A stretch of 6,546 nt of DNA, taken from Candidatus Omnitrophota bacterium (GTDB lineage Bacteria > Omnitrophota > Gorgyraeia > Gygaellales > Profunditerraquicolaceae). Below the pieces are notes generated by a model. It saw only the letters and a list, made by a program, of their open reading frames with translations. It was not told where the DNA came from and searched no databases. Location of the stretch: assembly GCA_030691585.1 (NCBI GenBank), contig JAUYEC010000097.1, forward strand, positions 1 through 6,546, in the 5' to 3' direction. Position 1 is the first letter of the stretch. Each line of letters begins with the position of its first letter. Positions 1 through 5,683 of this stretch are shown piece after piece. The position numbers were made by a program, and so were the translations under genes.

Positions 1-698
1 TGGAAAAGATCAAGGTCAGTTTCTTAGCCGGCGATTACAAAACGACTATTGAAGAAGGGGAAAAGGTCCTTTCGGTTACAGGAGAAGATACCCCGGGATT
101 GGATGAATTATATTATATCCTGGGTTTAAGTTACCTTAAGGACGGCCGGTATTTACGGTCATCGGATATCTTTGAGATCATCTTGAAAGAATTTAAGGAG
201 AGCAAATTTAGCGATGAGGCCAAGATGGGCCTGGGCGACAGTTATTTCTTAAGAGGCGATTACGCCTCAGCCGAGGGCAATTATCAGCAGCTTTTAAAAG
301 ACAGCCCCAAAACCACGGTGCGGCCGCTGGTCTATTACCGTCTTAGCCAGTGCGCCGCCAAAACCGGGAATACGCAGGCGGCGGCAGATTACCTGAATAA
401 GTTGAAATTAGACGCGCCGCTCAACCTTGAGACAAAGTCTGAGCCGCCTACCACTACGGCTTCCGCTGAAGATATATACTATACTGTGCAGGTAGGCAAT
501 TTCTCTAAAAAAACCAATGCCGAAAATCTTACAAATAAATTGGCCCAGAAAGAATACCCCGCCTATATGGAAGAGTTAAGTGTCCGGGGCAGAAAATTTT
601 ACCGTGTCAGGGTAGGCAAGATGCGCCAGCGCCAGGAGGCCCTGGACCTGGAGAAAAAACTTTCCCAGCAAGGTTACCCCACGAAAATCTTCCCTTAA
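1..698 (+). CDS. TPR-repeat protein with C-terminal SPOR domain (5' end outside window)
   Basis: This is the 3' part of a gene whose reading frame is open from the first complete codon (base 3), so its start, and any signal peptide, lies upstream. Roughly the first 130 residues are helical pairs of the tetratricopeptide/BamD-YbgF type, with typical patterns such as LYYILGLSYLKDGRY and AKMGLGDSYFLRGDYASAE. A Thr/Pro-rich linker at about 430-470 leads into a SPOR domain at about 471-698, recognisable from YYTVQVGNF near its start and RKFYRVRVGKM in the middle. SPOR domains are known to bind denuded septal peptidoglycan, and TPRs mediate protein contacts, so a periplasmic or outer-membrane-anchored envelope role is inferred. 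The next gene starts 13 nt after the stop, suggesting co-transcription. The family call is firm; the specific function is unknown. Confidence 0.85.
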   Translation, partial: EKIKVSFLAGDYKTTIEEGEKVLSVTGEDTPGLDELYYILGLSYLKDGRYLRSSDIFEIILKEFKESKFSDEAKMGLGDSYFLRGDYASAEGNYQQLLKDSPKTTVRPLVYYRLSQCAAKTGNTQAAADYLNKLKLDAPLNLETKSEPPTTTASAEDIYYTVQVGNFSKKTNAENLTNKLAQKEYPAYMEELSVRGRKFYRVRVGKMRQRQEALDLEKKLSQQGYPTKIFP

Positions 699-711
699 CG
701 CATAGGTTTGC

Positions 712-2538
712 ATGCCCAATTACCAGCTTGACAGGAAAGATACCCGTTCAATTTTATCCATTTTATTTATCGCCGTAATTATCCGGGCGGTATATTTTAT
801 GGATTTCGCGCGCACCGCGGTCTTTAATATCCTGCCGTATTCCGACAGCAGTTATTATTTTAACTGGGCCAGGGATATTGCCGCCGGGGATATTTTAGGC
901 GGAAGCCGCGTATTTATGAAATGGCCGTTATACGGCTATTTTCTTGCCGGCCTGTTCCGTATCTTTGGCTCGAGCATTGCCGTGGTGTACGCCCTGCAGT
1001 TTATGCTGGGAGCTCTAACCTGCGTTTTAGTGTATTTTATTGGCAAGATAATGTTTAACCGCGCTGTCGGTTTTATTGCGGCGTTATTCTACCTCTCCTA
1101 CGGCCTGTTTTTGTATTATGAAGGCACGCTTATTTATACCGCTCTTTCGCTTTTTTTAAATTGTTTATTATTTCTGTATTTTCTCCATATCAGCCGCACC
1201 CGGGGCCGCGCCGGATTTTTCTGGGCGGGGATATTTTCCGGGCTCTGCGCGCTGGCGCAGGCCAACATTATACTTTTTGCCCCACTTGCAGCACTTTGGG
1301 TGCTGCGGCAGAGGCGGGCTGATTTTAGCGCAGGCCTATACGCGATGCTACTTTTTTTTGCGGGTTTATCCGCAGTGCTGGGAATTACTGCCTGCCGGAA
1401 TTATATTGTTGAAAAAGACGCGGCACTTGTTACCGGGCACGTCGGGATCAATTTCTACCTGGGCAATAATCCCGAAGCCACCGGGCTGTTTTATAACCCC
1501 GAGTATATTGCTCCGGACCAGGAGGGTATGTCTAAAGACGCCCGTATTATCGCCGAACTTAATGCCGGCAGGCGCCTGAAGACATCGCAGGTTTCCAATT
1601 TCTGGCTGTCTAAATCATTTGCTTTTATAAAGAGCGATCCCCGGGCCTTTATCGGGCTGATGCTTAAAAAAGTTGCCTATTTATTTGTTCCGTTCGAGGC
1701 CAATCACGATACGGAATATTATTTGATCAAGGACAAGGTCAGGGCCCTGAGGTTGGTCAGCCCTGATTTGAGGTATATCCTGCCGTTTTTTATCGTGGGC
1801 GCTTTTTTGGGGTTGAAACAGTTCAGAAAAAACGCGCTGATCTATATTGCGCTTGCGGCATTGTCTCTGAGTATCGTAGCCTTCTTTGTCTGTACGAGGT
1901 ATCGAATAATGCTGGTGCCGTTTATGGCAGTGCTGGCGGCACTGGCTATAAATTCCATTTGGGAGGCAGCCGTTAAGAAAAAATATCCGGCGGCAGCTTT
2001 GTTGTGCGTGTCGGTAGTTCTTGTATATGCGTTATTAAGTTACTCCGGCAAGGCCTATCCGCGGGCGAATAATTATGTGCGCTACCGCGGGGCTATACAA
2101 ATGGCCTCGTTTTACGAGGTAGAGAATGACCGGGCCGCGGCACTACGGGAATTAAAGCAGGCGGCACTGCTTAATCCCGGCGGCCGGCTTCTTTTATTGT
2201 CGCTCGGGAATTTATATTACAATTCCGGGGACTACGCGGCGGCTGAGGACAATTTCAGGAAGGCTGTGCGCTTATTTCCTTTATACGCCGATGCTTATTA
2301 TAACCTGGGTTTGATGTATAACCGGCAGGGGCGTTTTAAGGAGGCATCAGAGGCCTTGGAAGAATTAGTACGGCTGGACCCGATGGATGCTGCGGCACAT
2401 TTTGAACTGGGGCGCGCCTATAGGTTCGCGGGCCAGCCGCGGCAGGCAGCAAAAGAGTTTGCGCTAGCCGTCAAATACATTGGAGCCGGCCGCAAGGCGG
2501 AAATTGAGCAGATCCGGGCAGAATCAGCAGGCCTTTAA
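712..2538 (+). CDS. Polytopic GT-C-type (GT39/ArnT-like) glycosyltransferase with C-terminal TPR tail
   Basis: This is a 608-residue membrane protein with a predicted role of transferring a sugar from a lipid-linked donor on the outer face of the inner membrane. A first hydrophobic segment (about 14-33) is followed by a loop with an acidic motif, PYSDSSYYFNWARDIAAGD (about 42-60), resembling the catalytic Asp loop of the Dol-P-Man mannosyltransferase/ArnT superfamily, then WPLYGYF (71-77). About nine or ten further hydrophobic segments follow up to about residue 445, with a soluble loop at about 230-310 and the CTRYRIMLVPF stretch typical of these enzymes near 394-404. Residues 461-590 form about four TPR units (NLGLMYNRQGRFKEASEAL is the clearest). 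The tail would follow the last membrane segment. The ATG at 712 has a weak AGGT four bases upstream. Donor and acceptor cannot be deduced; protein O-glycosylation or lipid/polysaccharide modification are both possible. Confidence 0.82.
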   Translation: MPNYQLDRKDTRSILSILFIAVIIRAVYFMDFARTAVFNILPYSDSSYYFNWARDIAAGDILGGSRVFMKWPLYGYFLAGLFRIFGSSIAVVYALQFMLGALTCVLVYFIGKIMFNRAVGFIAALFYLSYGLFLYYEGTLIYTALSLFLNCLLFLYFLHISRTRGRAGFFWAGIFSGLCALAQANIILFAPLAALWVLRQRRADFSAGLYAMLLFFAGLSAVLGITACRNYIVEKDAALVTGHVGINFYLGNNPEATGLFYNPEYIAPDQEGMSKDARIIAELNAGRRLKTSQVSNFWLSKSFAFIKSDPRAFIGLMLKKVAYLFVPFEANHDTEYYLIKDKVRALRLVSPDLRYILPFFIVGAFLGLKQFRKNALIYIALAALSLSIVAFFVCTRYRIMLVPFMAVLAALAINSIWEAAVKKKYPAAALLCVSVVLVYALLSYSGKAYPRANNYVRYRGAIQMASFYEVENDRAAALRELKQAALLNPGGRLLLLSLGNLYYNSGDYAAAEDNFRKAVRLFPLYADAYYNLGLMYNRQGRFKEASEALEELVRLDPMDAAAHFELGRAYRFAGQPRQAAKEFALAVKYIGAGRKAEIEQIRAESAGL

Positions 2539-2548
2539 GAAATGCAAC

Positions 2549-2577
2549 GTAGGGGCGGGTTTGAAACCCGCCCCTAC
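2549..2577. repeat. Palindromic repeat, copy 1 (14-bp arms)
   Basis: The left arm GTAGGGGCGGGTTT is followed by one central base (G) and then the exact reverse complement of the arm, 29 nt in all. It fills most of the 49-nt gap between the glycosyltransferase gene and miaA and ends immediately before the miaA ribosome binding site. Related copies occur at 4823-4853 and 5638-5668. No T-run follows, so it does not look like an intrinsic terminator. A REP-like or miniature mobile repeat is the likeliest class (inference). Confidence 0.9.
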
Positions 2578-2581
2578 AGGG
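2578..2581 (+). promoter_or_regulatory. Probable ribosome binding site of miaA, abutting palindrome copy 1
   Basis: The AGGG at this position is 6 nt before the miaA ATG and is the only Shine-Dalgarno-like sequence in the gap. It begins on the base right after the palindrome, so folding of the repeat in mRNA would place a stable hairpin directly against the ribosome landing site. Confidence 0.5.
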
Positions 2582-2587
2582 TAATTT

Positions 2588-3505
2588 ATGAAAGAAAAGA
2601 TCTTATTTTTAGTCGGGCCCACCGCCTCCGGAAAGACTGCCGCGGCAGTGATCTTTGCCAAAAGAATTGGGGCTGAAATTATTTCCTGCGATTCCATGCA
2701 GGTCTACAAAGGCATGGATATTATTACTTCAAAGCCGTTTCCTGCCTTAAGAAAAAAAGTGCCGCATTATTTGATCGGAGTAGTCAGCCTTGCCAAAGAT
2801 TATGATGTAACGCGCTTTCGCCGTGCCGCGCTAAATAAGGCGAAGGATATCTTAAAGAGAGGGAAGATCCCGCTTTTTGTCGGCGGCACCGGCCTTTATA
2901 TGTCGGTATTGCTGGACGGGATATTTAAAACTAAAGCAAGCGACCCGAGGCTGCGCGAGCGGCTTTATAAATTAGCGCAAAATAAAGGCAGTCTTTACCT
3001 TTATAACAGGCTGCTGCGGGTTGATCCCGCGGCCGCTCTAAAGATCCATCCTAATGATACAAGGCGGCTCATCAGGGCCTTAGAAGTGTTTACCGCCACC
3101 GGCAAGCCGATCTCGGAATTGCAGAAAAAGAGAAAGGGCCTGTATGCGGACTATGACGTCAAAATCTTATGTTTAGGCCTGAAAAGAGAACGGCTCTACC
3201 GCAGGATAGAGCAGCGGGTGGAGAGAATGTTTAATAAGGGCCTGTTGGATGAAGTAAGAAAATTGCTGCGCCGCAAACTCAGCCGCACCGCGAGTGCTGC
3301 CATAGGTATAAAAGAGTTGAAAGGATATTTTGACGGTCAATATGATCTGGCAGAAGCAAAAGAGCTGGTCAAGCTCAATACGCGCCGTTACGCCAAGCGC
3401 CAGTTGACCTGGTTCAGGAAGGATAAGAGAATAACATGGGTAAAATTAACCGGAAATGAATCGCCAAAGGAGACAGCCGATAAATTATGGAAAAAATTCT
3501 TTTAG
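2588..3505 (+). CDS. miaA: tRNA dimethylallyltransferase (tRNA A37 prenylation)
   Basis: MiaA transfers a dimethylallyl group from DMAPP to N6 of adenosine 37 in tRNAs reading UNN codons, giving i6A. The 305-residue length is normal for the family. The P-loop GPTASGKT is at residues 10-17, the substrate-binding segment CDSMQVYKGMDI at 34-45 (family form DSxQxYxxxDI), GGTGLY at 99-104, the HPNDTRRLIRALEV block near 155-168, and the C-terminal TRRYAKRQLTWFRKD signature. The ATG at 2588 gives an N-terminus that starts directly with the beta strand before the P-loop, as expected. The last 19 nt overlap hflX in another frame, which points to translational coupling. In enterobacteria miaA and hflX share an operon with hfq between them; hfq is absent here. 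Confidence 0.97.
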   Translation: MKEKILFLVGPTASGKTAAAVIFAKRIGAEIISCDSMQVYKGMDIITSKPFPALRKKVPHYLIGVVSLAKDYDVTRFRRAALNKAKDILKRGKIPLFVGGTGLYMSVLLDGIFKTKASDPRLRERLYKLAQNKGSLYLYNRLLRVDPAAALKIHPNDTRRLIRALEVFTATGKPISELQKKRKGLYADYDVKILCLGLKRERLYRRIEQRVERMFNKGLLDEVRKLLRRKLSRTASAAIGIKELKGYFDGQYDLAEAKELVKLNTRRYAKRQLTWFRKDKRITWVKLTGNESPKETADKLWKKFF

Positions 3506-4749
3506 TCACCGTTAAGATGGAATCAGAGAAGGATAATTGGCGCATTGAAGATATGACCGAGGAGCTTGAAGCTTTAGCCGGCGCCTGCGCAGTTGTGATC
3601 ATAGACAGCGTCAGTTGCGTCTGTCACAAGCCCACGGCGAAATTTTTTATCGGCAGCGGCAAGGCGCAGGAACTGGCGGTATTGGCCCAGGAAGAAGGGG
3701 TGGACACGGTGGTTTTCGGCTGCGACCTTTCCGGCACCCAGCAGCGCAACCTTGAGGAGATCATCGGCAAGAAGACCATTGACCGCACACAGCTCATCCT
3801 GGATATCTTTGCCCGCAGGGCGCGCAGCCCGGAAGGCAAGATGCAGGTGGAGCTGGCACAGATGCAGTATTTAATGCCGCGCCTCCTGGGTTACGGGATC
3901 GTCATGTCGCGCACTGGCGGCGGCATCGGCACCAGCGGCCCCGGAGAGCAGGTGCTCGAAATCGATCGCAGGCGCATCAGGGAAAAAGTGGACCGCTTAA
4001 GAAAAGAGCTTAAAGACACCAGCCGCCACCGCGAGGTTATGCGTAAAAAAAGAAAAGATAATGCCCTTTCCAGCGTCGCTCTTGTCGGCTACACCAGCGC
4101 CGGGAAATCTACGCTATTAAACGCCCTGACTGACGCTGGCCAAGCGGTTACCGGGCACCTTTTTACCACGCTGGACCCGCTTTACAAAAAATTGCAGCTG
4201 CCTAACGGCGAAAATATAGTGATCTCCGACACCGTCGGTTTTCTGCATAACCTGCCGCATCACCTGGTAGAGGCGTTTAAAGCCACATTAGAGGAGCTGA
4301 CTGAATCTGATCTATTGGTTCATGTCCTGGATGTTTCGCACCCCTTGGTCTTTGAGCGCAATAAAGCGGTGCTGCAGGTGTTGTCTGAGTTCGGCGCGCA
4401 GGACAAGCCCACGGTTACTGTATTAAATAAGATCGACCTCGTAGAAGACAAAGTGTGGCTGGCCAGGGTAGAAAGCGAATTTCCCGGCGCAGTGTGCGTT
4501 TCGGCAAAATTGAAGCAGAATCTGGATGTCCTTCTGGTAAAGATCCAGGAAAGTTTTACCAGCCGGATGGTCAAAGCCGAGATCATCGTAAAGAGCGCGC
4601 GCATGGACCTGGTGGACCTGTTCTACCGCCAGGGCCGGGTGGAGGATATACAATACCTGCAGAAGGGGATAAAGATCGAGCTTTCCCTGCCTAAGGTCCT
4701 CTTTGAGAAACTCCTGCATAGCCGCGAAATTGAAGAGGTAAAAGATTGA
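3487..4749 (+). CDS. hflX: GTPase HflX (ribosome-splitting / ribosome-associated GTPase)
   Basis: HflX binds the 50S subunit and, in studied bacteria, splits stalled 70S ribosomes after heat or antibiotic stress. The 420 residues show an N-terminal HflX domain (IGSGKAQEL near 55-63; GGGIGTSGPGE at 144-154, the glycine-rich family signature), a basic helical linker at about 160-195, then a GTPase domain: G1 GYTSAGKS at 201-208, G3 DTVGF from 248, G4 NKID at 314-317 and G5 SAK at 339-341. The start at 3487 is preferred because MEKILLVTVK provides the usual first beta strand; the best Shine-Dalgarno, AAAGGAGA at 3466-3473, is rather distant (about 14 nt), so coupling to the overlapping miaA may help initiation. 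A later in-frame ATG at 3517 would cut the first strand. Its stop codon lies inside the -35 box of the following heat-shock promoter. Confidence 0.96.
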   Translation: MEKILLVTVKMESEKDNWRIEDMTEELEALAGACAVVIIDSVSCVCHKPTAKFFIGSGKAQELAVLAQEEGVDTVVFGCDLSGTQQRNLEEIIGKKTIDRTQLILDIFARRARSPEGKMQVELAQMQYLMPRLLGYGIVMSRTGGGIGTSGPGEQVLEIDRRRIREKVDRLRKELKDTSRHREVMRKKRKDNALSSVALVGYTSAGKSTLLNALTDAGQAVTGHLFTTLDPLYKKLQLPNGENIVISDTVGFLHNLPHHLVEAFKATLEELTESDLLVHVLDVSHPLVFERNKAVLQVLSEFGAQDKPTVTVLNKIDLVEDKVWLARVESEFPGAVCVSAKLKQNLDVLLVKIQESFTSRMVKAEIIVKSARMDLVDLFYRQGRVEDIQYLQKGIKIELSLPKVLFEKLLHSREIEEVKD

Positions 4750-4773
4750 CAAAGATGATTTTTGTGCTAAACT
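4746..4773 (+). promoter_or_regulatory. Predicted sigma70-type promoter of the hrcA-grpE-dnaK operon
   Basis: A consensus -35 TTGACA (4746-4751) is followed after 16 nt by TAAACT (4768-4773), a 4/6 match to the -10 consensus preceded by TG one base upstream (TGC, extended -10). The expected start of transcription falls near 4780, where the CIRCE operator begins, as in well-studied HrcA-controlled operons. The -35 overlaps the hflX stop codon (4747-4749). TATCAT at 4774-4779 is a better hexamer but would need a 22-nt spacer. Predicted from sequence only. Confidence 0.68.
4764..4770 (+). promoter_or_regulatory. Additional CIRCE-like half-site overlapping the -10
   Basis: GTGCTAA here is identical to the end of the right CIRCE half (4800-4806), exactly 36 nt upstream of it. 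Its TGCTAA core forms an inverted repeat with the left CIRCE half (TTAGCA, 4780-4785) across 9 nt, but facing outward relative to a normal CIRCE. It covers the extended -10. Whether HrcA contacts it is unknown, and it could be chance. Confidence 0.3.
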
Positions 4774-4779
4774 TATCAT

Positions 4780-4806
4780 TTAGCATTCTAAGGACGTGAG
4801 TGCTAA
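4780..4806. promoter_or_regulatory. CIRCE operator (HrcA binding site)
   Basis: TTAGCATTC-N9-GAGTGCTAA matches the CIRCE consensus TTAGCACTC-N9-GAGTGCTAA at 17 of 18 half-site positions; the only deviation is T for C at 4786. The site lies at the predicted transcription start and 61 nt before hrcA, so HrcA would repress its own operon. Spacing, symmetry and gene context all agree. Confidence 0.95.
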
Positions 4807-4822
4807 CTGGGTGAGAGTATGA

Positions 4823-4853
4823 TGTAGGGACAGCATATTATGCTGTCCCTACA
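4823..4853. repeat. Palindromic repeat, copy 2 (15-bp arms), in the hrcA leader
   Basis: Left arm TGTAGGGACAGCATA, central T, then the exact reverse complement of the arm. The core 29 nt (4824-4852) matches the length and the GTAGGG/CCCTAC ends of copies 1 and 3. It lies 16 nt after CIRCE and ends 14 nt before the hrcA ATG, so it would be part of the 5' untranslated leader. The downstream bases are A/T mixed without a T-run, so an intrinsic terminator is unlikely. Confidence 0.9.
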
Positions 4854-4867
4854 AAATTTGTTTAAAT

Positions 4868-5626
4868 ATGGTAAGAAACGTTGATCATGATTCCAGGAGA
4901 AGGTCGGTTTTGACCTCGGCCATCAACCGTTATATCCGTGAGGCGATGCCGGTTGCTTCGGAGGATATTGCCGAGGAATTTGATTTAAGTTCGGCAACGA
5001 TCAGGAATATCTTTGCCGAGCTTGAAGAGGCCGGCTACCTAAGGCATCCTTATACTTCCGGCGGAAGGATCCCCACGGATAAGGGTTACCGCTATTACGT
5101 GGATTTTATTATATCGCAGATGCCGGCCTGCAGCGCGGGCAGGGAGCTGCCGGATGGGGAAAAAGAGTCCATTGCCGAGGTTTACAAAAAAGAGGTCAGC
5201 CGTCCGGAGGACGTCCTGGATAAGACATCGGCGTTAATTTCCATGATCACCCGTTACGCCGGCATCGTATCATTCCTGGAAACGGAAGGAAAGTTTTTAT
5301 ATAACGGTATCAGCCGCATCCTGGAACAGCCGGAATTCCAGGATGCTCAAAAGATACGCATGCTGGTTAAAATTATCGAGGAAAAAGAGCGCCTGCTGGA
5401 TATCATTAACCGGGATTTTCCCGAAAAGGTCAAGGTCTATATCGGGCTGGAACTGGAATGCCCTGATTTGAGCTGTTGTTCGCTGGTGGTCTCCGGTTAC
5501 CGCCTGAAAAATAAACCTTATGGGCGCCTGGCGGTATTGGGCCCGACGCGCATGCAATACAGCCATATTATTCCTACCATTGAATATATCTCGGATGTAG
5601 TCACCGAAGCGCTGGATAATCTTTAG
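4868..5626 (+). CDS. hrcA: Heat-inducible transcription repressor HrcA, short form
   Basis: HrcA binds CIRCE and represses chaperone operons; in studied species its activity depends on GroEL. The N-terminal winged helix (about 1-78) contains the recognition-helix segment SSATIRN (41-47) and the wing TSGGRIPTDKGYR (63-75). The C-terminal part has ILEQPEFQD (141-149), LSCCSLVVSGY (201-211) and GPTRMQYS (225-232), all typical of the GAF-like domain of HrcA. The protein is 252 residues, against about 340 in Bacillus or Thermotoga. The shortage falls between ITRYAGIVS (about 127-135) and FLYNGISRILEQPEF, where usual HrcA proteins carry additional GAF/dimerisation sequence. The frame is unbroken, so this looks like a genuinely compact version. 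ATG 4868 is the first in-frame start after a stop at 4820-4822; no Shine-Dalgarno precedes it. Identity is supported by CIRCE and by grpE-dnaK next door. Confidence 0.93.
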   Translation: MVRNVDHDSRRRSVLTSAINRYIREAMPVASEDIAEEFDLSSATIRNIFAELEEAGYLRHPYTSGGRIPTDKGYRYYVDFIISQMPACSAGRELPDGEKESIAEVYKKEVSRPEDVLDKTSALISMITRYAGIVSFLETEGKFLYNGISRILEQPEFQDAQKIRMLVKIIEEKERLLDIINRDFPEKVKVYIGLELECPDLSCCSLVVSGYRLKNKPYGRLAVLGPTRMQYSHIIPTIEYISDVVTEALDNL

Positions 5627-5637
5627 ACAGAAGTATT

Positions 5638-5668
5638 TGTAGGGACAGGTTTGAAACCTGTCCCTACA
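5638..5668. repeat. Palindromic repeat, copy 3 (15-bp arms)
   Basis: Left arm TGTAGGGACAGGTTT, central G, then the exact reverse complement of the arm. The core 29 nt (5639-5667) differs from copy 1 by two base pairs, each changed on both arms (G-C to A-T). It occupies over half of the 57-nt gap between hrcA and grpE, inside the operon, and is followed by AGG as copy 1 is. No T-run follows. Confidence 0.9.
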
Positions 5669-5671
5669 GGA

Positions 5672-5677
5672 TTAGGG
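5672..5677 (+). promoter_or_regulatory. Probable ribosome binding site of grpE
   Basis: TTAGGG ends 6 nt before ATG 5684 and is the best Shine-Dalgarno-like sequence there. It supports this ATG over the TTG at 5651, which lies within the palindrome. The site is only 4 nt from the end of palindrome copy 3. Confidence 0.45.
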
Positions 5678-5683
5678 CCGTTG

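Noticed and set aside
99..698. TTG at 99 as the start of the TPR-SPOR protein
   Set aside because: The same frame is open to the window's left edge and encodes TPR-like sequence before base 99, so the true start is upstream.
2549..2590. Palindrome copy 1 as an intrinsic terminator
   Set aside because: No run of T follows on either strand reading out of the hairpin; miaA starts 11 nt after it. Copies 2 and 3 also lack T-runs.
4774..4779. TATCAT as the -10 box of the hrcA promoter
   Set aside because: It matches the consensus better than TAAACT but would be 22 nt from TTGACA, outside the workable spacing; no other -35 fits it clearly.
4868..5626. hrcA as a frameshifted pseudogene because of its short length
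   Set aside because: The frame is continuous, motifs at both ends are intact and in one frame, and CIRCE is well preserved, so a compact functional repressor is more likely.
2549..5668. 29-nt palindromic repeats considered as CRISPR repeats
   Set aside because: The three copies are about 0.8-2.3 kb apart with genes between them, not separated by short unique spacers, and no cas genes are visible.
5651..5683. TTG at 5651 as the grpE start
   Set aside because: It lies inside palindrome copy 3, has no Shine-Dalgarno, and would add residues encoded by the repeat; ATG 5684 has an upstream AGGG and gives a normal GrpE N-terminus.
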